A stretch of DNA of 64,000 nucleotides from an uncultured Eubacterium sp. (lineage in GTDB: Bacteria; Bacillota; Clostridia; Lachnospirales; Lachnospiraceae): positions 1 through 64,000 of the forward strand of contig CAMEVC010000004.1 in NCBI GenBank assembly GCA_945939115.1, in the 5' to 3' direction. Both the position numbers and the translations under genes were made by a program. Under the pieces are notes generated by a model that saw only the letters and a program-made list of their open reading frames with translations, searched no databases and was not told the origin of the DNA. Positions 15,842 through 24,926 of the stretch are shown here, one piece after another. Numbering within the stretch: position 1 is the stretch's first letter; every line of letters begins with the position of its first letter.

Positions 15842-18499
15842 ATGGGAATATTTATTAATTGTCTTGCTGTTGTATTCAGCACAATTATAGCAATCTGTGG
15901 AATCAGTTATTTCATGCGGGAAAAGAATGCCGGGGCACTGCGGTATTACATGCTGGTGATGGGCTTTTTCGGTGCTCTTTGGAGTGGCGGTTATGGCATT
16001 ATGGGATTCACGGAGACCGGGGAGGTTGCAGCTGTATTCCGGGCTGTCGGGCTCGTGGGTGTTGCAGGATTTATGATGACAGAAGCCCTGATGGTCGCCT
16101 ATATGGTGGAACTTCCGAAGTGGCTGTTTCGCGCTTATGCGATGATATTTGGGATTTTTGCCGCGGTCGATCTGTACTTTTTCATTCCCGACCAGCATAT
16201 CTTTGTGCGCTTGAACGGAAGAATGTGCTATTATTCTACAAACAGCTTCGGAAGAATGGTACATAACATTTTTTTGGCATTTGTTGCGGTAACGATGATT
16301 GCCATGGCCATTCTCTGGGTGCACAAGGAAAAGCCGAAGCGTCAGTCATATTATGTCAGAGCGGCGATACTCGCCAATATTGCGATTCTGTTTTCTATTA
16401 TTCCGGATACGATTCTGCCGATGCTGGGCAAGCCCTCTTTTCCAAGCTCGGCTTACGGAATGTTTCTGACTTATATGATCACATGGTTTTGGGCTACCAG
16501 ATTTAATGCATTCAGCATCACGGTAGGAAATCTGAGCCAATATATTTACGAGTCTGCAAACACGGCGATATTGATCTTTGACGAATACTTCCGGCTTGTT
16601 TTGGCAAATCCATATGGTCAGGAGCTTTTGGGAATTAAAAAGATTGAAAATCAAAAACTCATGCAGCTGTTTCAGGGGACAGACGCGGAATCCGACCGGA
16701 TCAAGGATGGGATTTTGCGGGATAACAAAGGTGTGGCAGAGCTGGTGTCTGTGCATGGAGCCATCAGTTGTTCACTGAATTTTTCGTTGGCAAGAGATTT
16801 TCATGATGATCCATACTGCATCGTCTGCTTTGTATATGACCTGACGAAAGAAAAAAATATGTTGGAGGAGGTTGTCCGGGCAAACGAGGCCAAGAGTCAG
16901 TTTCTTGCCAATATGTCTCACGAGATTCGTACACCGATCAATGGAATTCTGGGTATGGACAGCGTGCTATTGAAAGAATGTCATGACGAAAATCTAAGGG
17001 AATACGCAAAAAATATCCAGAGTGCCGGGCAGTCTTTGCTCTCCATAATTAATGATATTCTGGATATATCCAAAATTGAATCCGGAAAAATGGAAATACT
17101 GACGATCCGGTATCAGTTGTTTTCCGTATTAAATGATTGCTATAACCTGACCAAAATAAAACTGCAGAATAAGCCCGTTTCGATTATCATGCAGATCAAT
17201 GAGAAGCTACCCTCCTGGTTATATGGGGATGAAGTACGGATCAGGCAGATCATCAACAATTTTTTATCCAATGCAGTTAAATATACAAAAGAGGGAAATA
17301 TTACATTCAAATTGGATTTCGAAGAAAAAACGGATGAACAGATACTGCTTGTCATAACTGTCAGAGATACGGGCATCGGTATCAAGGAAGAAGATCTGGG
17401 AAAGCTGTTTGAATCCTTTACGAGGATTGAAGAAAAACGCAATCGGAATATCGAGGGAACAGGACTGGGGCTGAATCTCACGAAAAATCTGGTGAACCTG
17501 ATGGGCGGTGAGGTCTTTGCAGAGAGTACCTATGGAAAAGGCTCTTGCTTTACTGCCAAAATACCGCAGAAAATCGCGGATGCCAAGCCGATGGGAGACT
17601 TTGGAAAACGTTATCAGCAATATCTGAGTACTTCAGATGACGATAAACTGTCATTTCTGGCGCCGGATGCAAAGATCCTTGTTGTAGATGATGTGACGAT
17701 GAATCTAAAGGTAGTGGAAGGTCTTTTGAAAGCAACAAAGATACAGATTGATACAGCAGTCAGTGGCAGTGAGTGTTTGGAATGTGTAAAGACAACACCA
17801 TACCAAATGATCTTTCTGGATCACATGATGCCGGAGATGGATGGCCTGGAGACATTGGAACACATGAAGAACCTTGCAGATAACCCTAACGCACAAACTC
17901 CCGTTATCATGCTGACCGCCAATGCCATCGTAGGAGCAAAGGAAGAATACATAGAGGCGGGATTTACAGATTATCTGACAAAGCCGATCCGGGAAACGGA
18001 ATTGCTGGAGATGATCCTCAAATATCTGCCGAAAGAACTAGTCTGTGAAAATGGCGGGCAGGGAATAGAAAAAAGCCAAGATGCGCAGGATATGGAGCAG
18101 CCGGAAGCCGGCGGAGAAGGGGCAGAACCGCTTCAACGACTGGAACAGCTGGAGGGACTGGATGTGAAGACCGGACTTACATACTGCATGAATGAAGAAG
18201 ATTTCTATATAGAAATGCTGCAGGAATTTTTGCGGGCAGATAAAGCGTCACAGCTAAAGCATTTTTTGGAAGAGGAGGACTGGGACAACTACAGAACAAC
18301 CGTGCATGCATTAAAGAGTACTTCACTCACGATTGGTGCGGCTCACTTGTCCGGAGAGGCAAAAGCATTGGAGATGGCAGCAAAAGAAGGAAATATGGAC
18401 TATATCCGGTCACATCATGATGGTGTCATGGATGAGTACAAAGAACTGACAGATCATTTGAAAGAAATACTGGAGAATGGGGCAGAAACGTCTATTTAA
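15842..18499 (+). CDS. Hybrid sensor histidine kinase with receiver and Hpt domains
   Basis: 885 residues. About seven membrane segments in the first 225 residues form the sensor part. A PAS-like region (245-340) is followed by HisKA with His360 in NMSHEIRTPINGILG, an ATPase domain (DTGIGI, GTGLGLNL), a receiver with Asp660 in FLDHMMPEMDG, and a C-terminal Hpt domain with His822 in HALKSTS. All phosphorelay residues are present. No DNA-binding partner is next to it, so the phosphoryl acceptor must be elsewhere. Codon and base use are visibly more G+C-rich than neighbouring genes, and gene remnants flank it, suggesting horizontal acquisition. Confidence 0.9.
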   Translation: MGIFINCLAVVFSTIIAICGISYFMREKNAGALRYYMLVMGFFGALWSGGYGIMGFTETGEVAAVFRAVGLVGVAGFMMTEALMVAYMVELPKWLFRAYAMIFGIFAAVDLYFFIPDQHIFVRLNGRMCYYSTNSFGRMVHNIFLAFVAVTMIAMAILWVHKEKPKRQSYYVRAAILANIAILFSIIPDTILPMLGKPSFPSSAYGMFLTYMITWFWATRFNAFSITVGNLSQYIYESANTAILIFDEYFRLVLANPYGQELLGIKKIENQKLMQLFQGTDAESDRIKDGILRDNKGVAELVSVHGAISCSLNFSLARDFHDDPYCIVCFVYDLTKEKNMLEEVVRANEAKSQFLANMSHEIRTPINGILGMDSVLLKECHDENLREYAKNIQSAGQSLLSIINDILDISKIESGKMEILTIRYQLFSVLNDCYNLTKIKLQNKPVSIIMQINEKLPSWLYGDEVRIRQIINNFLSNAVKYTKEGNITFKLDFEEKTDEQILLVITVRDTGIGIKEEDLGKLFESFTRIEEKRNRNIEGTGLGLNLTKNLVNLMGGEVFAESTYGKGSCFTAKIPQKIADAKPMGDFGKRYQQYLSTSDDDKLSFLAPDAKILVVDDVTMNLKVVEGLLKATKIQIDTAVSGSECLECVKTTPYQMIFLDHMMPEMDGLETLEHMKNLADNPNAQTPVIMLTANAIVGAKEEYIEAGFTDYLTKPIRETELLEMILKYLPKELVCENGGQGIEKSQDAQDMEQPEAGGEGAEPLQRLEQLEGLDVKTGLTYCMNEEDFYIEMLQEFLRADKASQLKHFLEEEDWDNYRTTVHALKSTSLTIGAAHLSGEAKALEMAAKEGNMDYIRSHHDGVMDEYKELTDHLKEILENGAETSI

Positions 18500-18570
18500 A
18501 AATAAGATTATTAGCTGTAGTATTTCAGAAGATGTAAAGATAGTATGGAGTAGAACATAAATTCGATATA

Positions 18571-18650
18571 CAAGGTGTGTTTATGGGACACCTTGATCTT
18601 TATAATAAGAATCAGATAAGAGATAAACTCTTACTGGTTCTTTTTTTTTT
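18571..18650 (+). terminator. Two hairpins after the hybrid kinase
   Basis: CAAGGTGT/ACACCTTG (18571-18595) followed by a second imperfect stem AAGAATCAGATAAGAG with CTCTTACTGGTTCTT (18607 on) and a run of ten T. The second is a strong intrinsic terminator for the kinase transcript. Confidence 0.7.
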
Positions 18651-18652
18651 GA

Positions 18653-18935
18653 AATAGACGAGGTGGCAGAGTGGAAAGGCTATGGTATTGGATTAGAAAA
18701 ACAGTATTACATGCTAAGGAATGTAGTAAATGTTGCATTATGTGTGATTATTACGAAGTGTGTAAAAATGATGGGACATTAGAATAGGAGGTGCCTATGG
18801 GAACAGCTAACAAAGCTTAGTAAGTTGGATGAGTTTGATGAAGAAGTAATCAGATATCTCATTGATTATGTGTTGGTGTATGATAATGAGCATATTGAAA
18901 TCAGATGGAACTTTGATGACTTTCAGGCTGGATGA
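18653..18935 (+). pseudogene. Remnant of a site-specific serine recombinase C-terminus
   Basis: In frame up to the stop at 18933-18935 the sequence reads LTKLSKLDEFDEEVIRYLID then YVLVYDNEHIEIRWNFDDF, which resembles the C-terminal end of large serine recombinases of mobile elements. Just upstream, in another frame, is a cysteine-rich piece (KECSKCCIMCDYYEVCKNDG, stop at 18787) that I cannot place. No catalytic domain is left. It marks a decayed mobile element between the hybrid kinase and the spoVT cluster. Confidence 0.45.
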
Positions 18936-18984
18936 TGGTATAATCAGTAGTAATAGCGAGAAAACAAAAATATAAAGAAGTAAC

Positions 18985-19299
18985 ATGGGGAATCTTGCTA
19001 AAGGTTCCCCATTGATAAAAAAATTAATTTTTTTTGTTTCTTACTTGACACGAGCAGAAGCACAGAATATGACACCTAATCAGGTTAAGGGAATCATTAC
19101 AAGGGCAGGCAAAGATACTAAGATTATTCTTCTTGGTGATCCACAGCAGATTGATAAACCATTTCTGGATGAAAAGACAAATGGTCTAAGCTATGCGGCA
19201 AAATTTATGAAGGAAAGTCCATATTGCTGGCAAATAACATTATCAGCAGATGAGTGTGAAAGGTCTGAACTGGCAATGGATGCAGTTCAGAGACTGTAG
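18985..19299 (+). pseudogene. C-terminal fragment of a PhoH-family ATPase
   Basis: Codons for EAQNMTPNQVKGIITRAGKD, then TKIILLGDPQQIDKPFLDE and NGLSYAAKFMKESPYCWQIT are the C-terminal third of PhoH2/YlaK-type proteins (Walker B region and sensor I). The Walker A part is absent, and the first codons before TRAEAQNM are unrelated sequence, so this is a truncated copy. A complete phoH would need about 440 codons. Confidence 0.7.
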
Positions 19300-19363
19300 A
19301 TTTGTGATACATTTTATGTTGTTGATAAAGAGATGGACAGGTGGATGAAATTGAATTATTAAA

Positions 19364-19537
19364 GACATATTAGCTAATGAAGAGGTAAAGGCATTTTTGA
19401 AAAAAGCCAATGAAAATCTTGGAGTGATGTACGAGTATTTTGAAATATTTCTAGGAAGAATGATGATGTGCAGAAGAGCAGCGGAATTATTGGGAACAAA
19501 ATTTAAGCTTACTGCCAATGGAAGTAAAGTGTTATAA
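19364..19537 (+). pseudogene. Short gene remnant, possibly of an HD-domain protein
   Basis: A 57-codon open stretch without a start (DILANEEVKAFLKKANENLG, then GTKFKLTANGSKVL) ends at TAA 19535-19537. The first part is reminiscent of the N-terminus of HD-domain phosphohydrolases; the second half is not recognised. No ribosome site is seen. It continues the run of broken genes between 18.5 and 19.6 kb. Confidence 0.3.
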
Positions 19538-19618
19538 TATGTTGGAGAATATTATTGCCACATTTTCCACATACTAACTCCAAAGCTAAAATAAGAATTT
19601 TAGAATTGGAGGAATATT

Positions 19619-20164
19619 ATGCCAAAAGCTACAGGAATTGTCCGAAGAATAGATGATCTCGGAAGAATTGTTATACCGAAAGAAATCAGAAGAACTCTTC
19701 ATATAAGAGAGACAGACCCTATGGAAATATTTACGGATACAGAGGGACAGATTATTCTTAAGAAGTATTCACCGATTGGGGATATCAGTGCATTTGCAGG
19801 CAAATACGCAGATTCACTGGCAGAGGCAACCGGTATGACGGTATGTATAACCGACAGGGAACAGGTTATTGCAGCAGCGGGGGAACATAAGAAGAATCTT
19901 ATGGGAAAGCCGGTGACGAGAGAACTTAATCAGGCGATGGAGAATAGAAGCGGCGTTGTTGCATCTGATGATGAGGATGGTTTTGTCAAGGTGACCATGG
20001 ACTCCCGGTTTAAGCAGGAGGCTATGCATCCGATAATATGTCAGGGCGATGTTCTTGGAACAGTGCTTATGATGTCTATTGACATGAAGCCGCATTTTAC
20101 TGATAATGAAAAGAAGATGGTAAAGACAGCGGCGAATTTCCTGGGACGCCATATGGAGGCCTGA
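19619..20164 (+). CDS. spoVT: Stage V sporulation regulator SpoVT
   Basis: 181 residues. The N-terminal AbrB-type swapped-hairpin DNA-binding domain reads KATGIVRRIDDLGRIVIPKE, IRRTLHIRETDPMEIFTD, and a GAF-like C-terminal domain follows (from about residue 55). This is the length and arrangement of SpoVT, which in spore formers tunes late forespore genes and germination genes. It opens the conserved cluster with rqcP, yabP, yabQ and divIC. GGAGG precedes the ATG. Confidence 0.9.
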   Translation: MPKATGIVRRIDDLGRIVIPKEIRRTLHIRETDPMEIFTDTEGQIILKKYSPIGDISAFAGKYADSLAEATGMTVCITDREQVIAAAGEHKKNLMGKPVTRELNQAMENRSGVVASDDEDGFVKVTMDSRFKQEAMHPIICQGDVLGTVLMMSIDMKPHFTDNEKKMVKTAANFLGRHMEA

Positions 20165-20223
20165 GAAGAGCATTTTACCATGTAATAATCTGCAGGAAGA
20201 TACCGGCAGAATGGAGGGGTACG

Positions 20224-20463
20224 ATGAGATTAGATAAATACCTTAAAGTTTCAAGACTGATTAAGAGAAGAACTGTTGCCAATGATGCCTGTGATGCAGG
20301 TAGAGTTATGGTTAACGACAAGGTTGTTAAGGCATCCTATGATGTTAAGGTTGGTGATGTGATTGAGATTCAGTTTGGCAATAAGAATGTCCGGGCGAGA
20401 GTTACAGATGTTAAGGAAACTGTGAAGAAGGACGAAGCAAAGGATATGTTCGAATATCTGTAA
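20224..20463 (+). CDS. rqcP: S4-domain ribosome-associated protein RqcP (YabO)
   Basis: 79 residues that are almost entirely an S4 RNA-binding domain (MRLDKYLKVSRLIKRRTVAN...VMVNDKVVKAS). RqcP works with RqcH in adding alanine tails to stalled nascent chains on 50S subunits. Its position just ahead of yabP, yabQ and divIC is the standard Firmicutes arrangement. The ribosome site is GGAGGGG just before the ATG. Confidence 0.9.
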   Translation: MRLDKYLKVSRLIKRRTVANDACDAGRVMVNDKVVKASYDVKVGDVIEIQFGNKNVRARVTDVKETVKKDEAKDMFEYL

Positions 20464-20533
20464 TTTATTAATGCGGTCATGCATATATTCAATATGAGAA
20501 GAATCAGGCACATCAGCCAAAGAAGGAGAATAT

Positions 20534-20818
20534 ATGGATGAGAAGGTCAGAGTGAGACGGCCGCACCGCCTTAATATGGAGGACAGGAAGAGAATTGATT
20601 TCACAGGGATTACGGATGTGGTTTCCTTCGACCCTGTCAAGGTAATACTGGAGTCGGATTATGGGCATATAACCATTAAAGGTGAGGGACTTCATGTTAA
20701 CAGGCTTTCCGTTGAAAAGGGCGAGCTGGATCTGGATGGCAGAGTGGATTCTATCTGCTATTCAGAGTCGGGGATGAAGAATAAGCAGGATTCATTTATG
20801 AGCAGGCTCTTAAGATGA
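20534..20818 (+). CDS. yabP: Sporulation protein YabP
   Basis: 94 residues with the YabP/YqfC fold pattern (HRLNMEDRKRIDFTGITDVV, SFDPVKVILESDYGHITIKG, GLHVNRLSVEKGELDLDG). YabP is made under sporulation sigma factors and needed for spore cortex formation in Bacillus. It overlaps yabQ by four bases and is preceded by AAGGAG. Confidence 0.9.
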   Translation: MDEKVRVRRPHRLNMEDRKRIDFTGITDVVSFDPVKVILESDYGHITIKGEGLHVNRLSVEKGELDLDGRVDSICYSESGMKNKQDSFMSRLLR

Positions 20819-21222
20819 TAAATGAAGTGATCATATGGGAGCTGTATGCATTTGCTGTCAGTTTCTGGAAGGGTGTGCTGCTTGCCTGGATATATGATAA
20901 TATAAGGGTGTTCAGGCGTATAAAGCGGCACAGGACTGTTGTTTTTATGACAGTGGAGGATGTGCTGTTTGGAATATATGCCGGAATAAGTGTATTTGTG
21001 ATGTGCTTTGAAGTGGCAGACGGGATAATAAGAGGGTTTATTCTTATTGGGATAGGTCTTGGGGCATTCCTTTACTTCCGCTTTCTAAGCAGATTATACA
21101 TCAGGTATACTGTGCGTATTATTAAATTTTTGCTAAAACCGGTTGCGTTTATATTGAAAAATGTGGCGCATGTTATTACAATACCAATTAGGAGTTTTAA
21201 GCGTTTTCGGAAAGATGCGTAA
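20815..21222 (+). CDS. yabQ: Sporulation membrane protein YabQ
   Basis: 135 residues with three membrane segments; DNIRVFRRIKRHRTVVFMTV and EDVLFGIYAGISVFVMCFE fit YabQ, an integral membrane protein needed for cortex formation. Translationally coupled to yabP (ATGA overlap) and immediately followed by divIC. Confidence 0.85.
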   Translation: MINEVIIWELYAFAVSFWKGVLLAWIYDNIRVFRRIKRHRTVVFMTVEDVLFGIYAGISVFVMCFEVADGIIRGFILIGIGLGAFLYFRFLSRLYIRYTVRIIKFLLKPVAFILKNVAHVITIPIRSFKRFRKDA

Positions 21223-21233
21223 GGGTGGCAGTA

Positions 21234-21563
21234 ATGAAGTTAGAAACTAAAAGAGCGAGAGCTGCAAGGCTTAAAAGACAGAAAATGTCAGCTATAGCTG
21301 GTATGATAGTTGCCATGATTGTAGTTGTGGCACTGGGAATTGTTCTGTGGAGGGGCAAGGTCGGGCTTGAAGAGAAGAATGCCCAGTATGAAGCACAGAT
21401 AGAAGAGCTTCAATCCCAGATAGATGAGGAGAATGCAAGAAGTGAGCAATTGTCCGAATATGAGAAATATGTCAAGACTAAGAAGTTTGTCGAGGAAATT
21501 GCCAAGAATAAGTTCGGACTGATATATCCGGATGAGCTGGTGTTTAAGCCGAATAATAAGTAA
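21234..21563 (+). CDS. divIC: Septum formation initiator DivIC/FtsB family
   Basis: 109 residues: basic cytoplasmic N-terminus, one membrane segment (SAIAGMIVAMIVVVALGIVL) and an extracytoplasmic coiled coil (GLEEKNAQYEAQIEELQSQI) with a short C-terminal domain. DivIC links with FtsL and DivIB in the divisome. The ATG at 21234 is preferred because AAGGGTGG lies just before it; a GTG at 21225 sits inside that site. Followed by a 170-base gap with a hairpin-forming ATGTTATG...CATAACAT. Confidence 0.85.
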   Translation: MKLETKRARAARLKRQKMSAIAGMIVAMIVVVALGIVLWRGKVGLEEKNAQYEAQIEELQSQIDEENARSEQLSEYEKYVKTKKFVEEIAKNKFGLIYPDELVFKPNNK

Positions 21564-21738
21564 CAATATCAATATTAGTCACAAGATGTTATGGAATGTC
21601 AGCCGCATTTCATAACATTTTTTTGTAAAAAAGAAATATTAATCAAGAGCAGCGAACCGTGTGCTGTTTCGACATTTTATTTCTATGCAGTCATATATAC
21701 TTCATATTGGTGTAGTGCCGGAAAGGAAGTGTATATTG

Positions 21739-22851
21739 ATGAGAAGTGCTTATAAAGATGCCGGATATACATATACAATTAACCGTCTTCAGGAAACAGC
21801 GAAGACCTTCAGAAATCTTGGAGATGCTTATGGACAGACGAGTGAGAAGGAGAGCGGATGGGGGAGGCAGTTGATTCTGGTCGCAGATATATTAGAAGAA
21901 TGCGTTTCCATGAATCTTAATGCTAAGATACCGGACAGACAGCTATATAAGCAGCTTGAGAAAAAAAGTATTGCAATGGGAATTATGGTAAAGGATATCA
22001 GGCTGTTAGACGGAAAAAGGCGCGAAATACTTGTTACTGCGAAAACATTTATGAGGGGATGCGTATCGGAGAGAGTGCTAAGGGGCATAGTATCAGATGT
22101 GTTTGGGGTGAAGTTTTTCTCTAATCAGGACAACCGGGTAATAATAAATGAGGAGCCAAACCAGTATGTTTTCTATCAGGAAGATCGTTTCAGAATTCTC
22201 ACGGGCATGGCGAGAAAGTGTAAGGAAAGTGAGAGCACAAGTGGGGATAACTTCCTTATGAAACGCCTTGGATGTGGAAAGATGGTAGCAGCAATTGCAG
22301 ACGGTTGTGGAAGTGGAAAGAGAGCCTTTGCAGAGAGCAGGATGGTTATAGAACTCATGGAAAACTGCATAGAAGCCGGGTTTGAAGAGAAAACAGCGAT
22401 TGACCTCATCAATTCAGCATATATTGCAGGGACAAGCTTAAGTAATCCTGTTACTATGGATATGAGTGTTATTGACTGTCAGGCAGGGGTTATCAACTGC
22501 ATTAAATTAGGGGCTGTTTCCACATTTATTAAGAGAGATAACTGGGTGGAGATAATTAAGTCAACTACACTTCCCATGGGGGTTCTTGACCAGGTGGACT
22601 ATGACTGCACGACTAAAAAGCTTTATGATGGGGATTATATTATTATGATAAGCGATGGAGTGCTGGATAACCTGTCTGGAGTCAATAAGGAAGAACAACT
22701 GGTGGATATTATTAACAACATTAATGATAGAAAACCGGCAACAATTGCGAAAAGAATTCTTGAGGCATCCCTGGAAAGTCATAATATGGAAGCGTTTGAT
22801 GACTGTACGGTTATGGTTCTGGGAGTGTTTGACACCTATGTTAACCTATAA
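21739..22851 (+). CDS. spoIIE: SpoIIE-type PP2C phosphatase without the membrane domain
   Basis: About 370 residues matching the regulatory and PP2C parts of stage II sporulation protein E, which dephosphorylates SpoIIAA to release sigma F. Catalytic segments are present: AAIADGCGSGKRAFAESR, a VIDCQAG segment, MISDGVLDNL and FDDCTVMV. Full-length SpoIIE has about 800 residues with ten membrane segments; here nothing upstream encodes them, since divIC ends at 21563. Start chosen at 21739 (AGGAAG upstream); an in-frame GTG at 21661 would add only 26 residues. Position before tilS is the normal one for spoIIE. Confidence 0.8.
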   Translation: MRSAYKDAGYTYTINRLQETAKTFRNLGDAYGQTSEKESGWGRQLILVADILEECVSMNLNAKIPDRQLYKQLEKKSIAMGIMVKDIRLLDGKRREILVTAKTFMRGCVSERVLRGIVSDVFGVKFFSNQDNRVIINEEPNQYVFYQEDRFRILTGMARKCKESESTSGDNFLMKRLGCGKMVAAIADGCGSGKRAFAESRMVIELMENCIEAGFEEKTAIDLINSAYIAGTSLSNPVTMDMSVIDCQAGVINCIKLGAVSTFIKRDNWVEIIKSTTLPMGVLDQVDYDCTTKKLYDGDYIIMISDGVLDNLSGVNKEEQLVDIINNINDRKPATIAKRILEASLESHNMEAFDDCTVMVLGVFDTYVNL

Positions 22852-22863
22852 TATAATTCTGGC

Positions 22864-24336
22864 ATGAATGAAATTATAGAAAAGATTTACAGATACATTG
22901 AAAAGAATAATATGCTTTCGGATTGTGAGAGGGTAGTTGTCGGGCTTTCGGGCGGCGCTGATTCAGTATGTCTTCTGATTGTTCTGAAGAAGTATATTGA
23001 GAGCAGACATCTGGCAATAGATATTAATGCTGTGCATGTCAATCACGGAATAAGGCAGGAGGCAGGAGAGGATGAGGAGTTTGCCAGAGCCTTATGTGAG
23101 AGGATGTCGGTAACATTTACCGCCTGCCACATAGATGCATTGACACTTGCACGCAGTCAGGGGATGACTGTGGAGGAAGCCGGAAGGTGTGAGCGGTACA
23201 GGATTTTTGACAGGTCATGTGCGGGTGCGAAGGCTAAGATTGCAGTTGCGCATCACATGAACGATCAGGCGGAGACAGTGCTTATGAATATGGCAAGAGG
23301 AGCCTCTCTTAAGGGGATTGGCGGCATAAGGCCTGTCCGTGGCAATATTATAAGACCGCTTCTGTGTATTACAAGAGCAGAGGTGGAACAGATACTTAAA
23401 GACTGTGGACAGTCCTATGTTACAGATGCCACTAACCTGTGTAACGATTACACACGGAATGCAATAAGAAATGTGGTTATTCCGTATTTTACAGATAATA
23501 TTAATTCTAACTCTGTGCATAATTTTGCAAATGCAGCTTCTGAACTGCAGAAAGATTTTGATTTCATAGAAGAAGAGGCGGATAAGGCGTATAGGCGCTT
23601 TGTCACAGAGAATATAGCCGGTAATGATGAAATGGACGGTTCTAAGGCTGAGTTATGGGTATCTGTTTCCCTGGCTGAGGGTGGTTTTGCACATCTGCAC
23701 GAGGTTATAAGGAAACGGGTAATATACAGGGCTGTGCTTGCCCTTACAGGGAAGGCAAAGGATGTCTACAGGACACACATTAATTCTGTGGATGAGCTTG
23801 TGGGCAAGGGCGTCGGCAGCAGTGCAGATATATGTTATGGGTTATGTGCCACAAGAAAATACGATGAGATTATTATAGAAAAAGGCAGAATCCATGAGGA
23901 AGAGGATACATTTGAACTTGTACCGGATATTGAGACGGGACAGAGTATAAGCTTTGATAAAGATATATATATGCACGAGACCGGGGATATCAGGAAGGTA
24001 AAGATTATATTAACTATTTATTCTAATTATGAAAAAAATAGAAATTACTGCAATAGTTACTATGCTAAATCCTTTGATTATGATAAAATAGTAGGAAGAC
24101 TTTGTATCAGATTCAGACATGATGGTGACAGAATGGTTGTTAACAGTTCTGGAGATGAGCGCAAGCTGAAGAAGGAATTTATCGATAGAAAGGTGCCGGA
24201 GAGCATGAGAAATAAGGTACTTCTTGTCAGTGATGAGGCCGGAGTTTTGTGGGCTATGGGTGTCAGGAGAAGTGAGAGAGCTTATGTTGACGGCGAAACC
24301 AGGAATGTTCTTGAAATCCGAATAGAGGAACAATAA
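22864..24336 (+). CDS. tilS: tRNA(Ile)-lysidine synthetase TilS
   Basis: 490 residues. The N-terminal PP-loop ATPase domain has VVGLSGGADSVCLL and the family motif VHVNHGIRQEAGEDEEFA; a linker and the C-terminal TilS domain (LCIRFRHDGDRMVVNSSGDE, RKLKKEFIDRKVP) follow. TilS converts C34 of tRNA-Ile(CAU) to lysidine, an essential step for reading AUA. It is 12 bases after the SpoIIE-like gene and ahead of hpt and ftsH, the classic order. Confidence 0.95.
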   Translation: MNEIIEKIYRYIEKNNMLSDCERVVVGLSGGADSVCLLIVLKKYIESRHLAIDINAVHVNHGIRQEAGEDEEFARALCERMSVTFTACHIDALTLARSQGMTVEEAGRCERYRIFDRSCAGAKAKIAVAHHMNDQAETVLMNMARGASLKGIGGIRPVRGNIIRPLLCITRAEVEQILKDCGQSYVTDATNLCNDYTRNAIRNVVIPYFTDNINSNSVHNFANAASELQKDFDFIEEEADKAYRRFVTENIAGNDEMDGSKAELWVSVSLAEGGFAHLHEVIRKRVIYRAVLALTGKAKDVYRTHINSVDELVGKGVGSSADICYGLCATRKYDEIIIEKGRIHEEEDTFELVPDIETGQSISFDKDIYMHETGDIRKVKIILTIYSNYEKNRNYCNSYYAKSFDYDKIVGRLCIRFRHDGDRMVVNSSGDERKLKKEFIDRKVPESMRNKVLLVSDEAGVLWAMGVRRSERAYVDGETRNVLEIRIEEQ

Positions 24337-24371
24337 GTAATATTATATTGGGTTGACGAAGGAGAGAAACT

Positions 24372-24908
24372 ATGAAAGAACCAGTTATCAGCGTCCTTAT
24401 ATCAGAAGAAAAGCTTGGGGAGAGGATAGCACAGTTAGGTGCTCAGATAAGTGAGGATTATGCCGGTAAGGAAGTTAAGCTTATCTGCATACTCAAGGGT
24501 AGTATTATATTTACATGTGAGCTTGCAAAGAGGATTACTGTGCCTGTAAAGTTTGATTTTATGCAGGTTTCAAGTTATGGAAGCGGGACAGCATCAAGTG
24601 GAAAGATTGAGATTAAGAAAGACCTTGATGAGAGTATAGAGGGAGAGCATGTAATTATTATTGAGGACATAATTGATTCAGGCAACACTCTTGCAAGACT
24701 TATGCCTATGCTCAAGGAGAGAAAACCGGCAGATATATGCATATGTACGCTTCTTGATAAGCCTGAAAGAAGAGAAGTTGAGGTGGACGTAAAGTATAAC
24801 GGCTTTAATATTCCGGACGAGTTCGTTGTGGGATATGGACTGGATTATAACCAGAATTACAGAAATCTGCCCTTTGTGGGAGTATTACATCTTAATGATG
24901 AAGCATAA
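24372..24908 (+). CDS. hpt: Hypoxanthine phosphoribosyltransferase
   Basis: 178 residues with the PRPP-binding motif VIIIEDIIDSGNTLARL, the flexible loop FMQVSSYGSGTASSGKIEI and a purine-binding C-terminal VVGYGLDYNQNYRNLPFVG. It salvages hypoxanthine and guanine. Lies between tilS and ftsH as in other Firmicutes. Confidence 0.95.
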   Translation: MKEPVISVLISEEKLGERIAQLGAQISEDYAGKEVKLICILKGSIIFTCELAKRITVPVKFDFMQVSSYGSGTASSGKIEIKKDLDESIEGEHVIIIEDIIDSGNTLARLMPMLKERKPADICICTLLDKPERREVEVDVKYNGFNIPDEFVVGYGLDYNQNYRNLPFVGVLHLNDEA

Positions 24909-24926
24909 AGATTTAAGGAGGAAGTG

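Noticed and set aside
18657-18787. Reading the cysteine-rich frame as part of the recombinase
   Set aside because: It is in a different frame from the recombinase tail, and a run of A shifts the translation; no family match could be defended.
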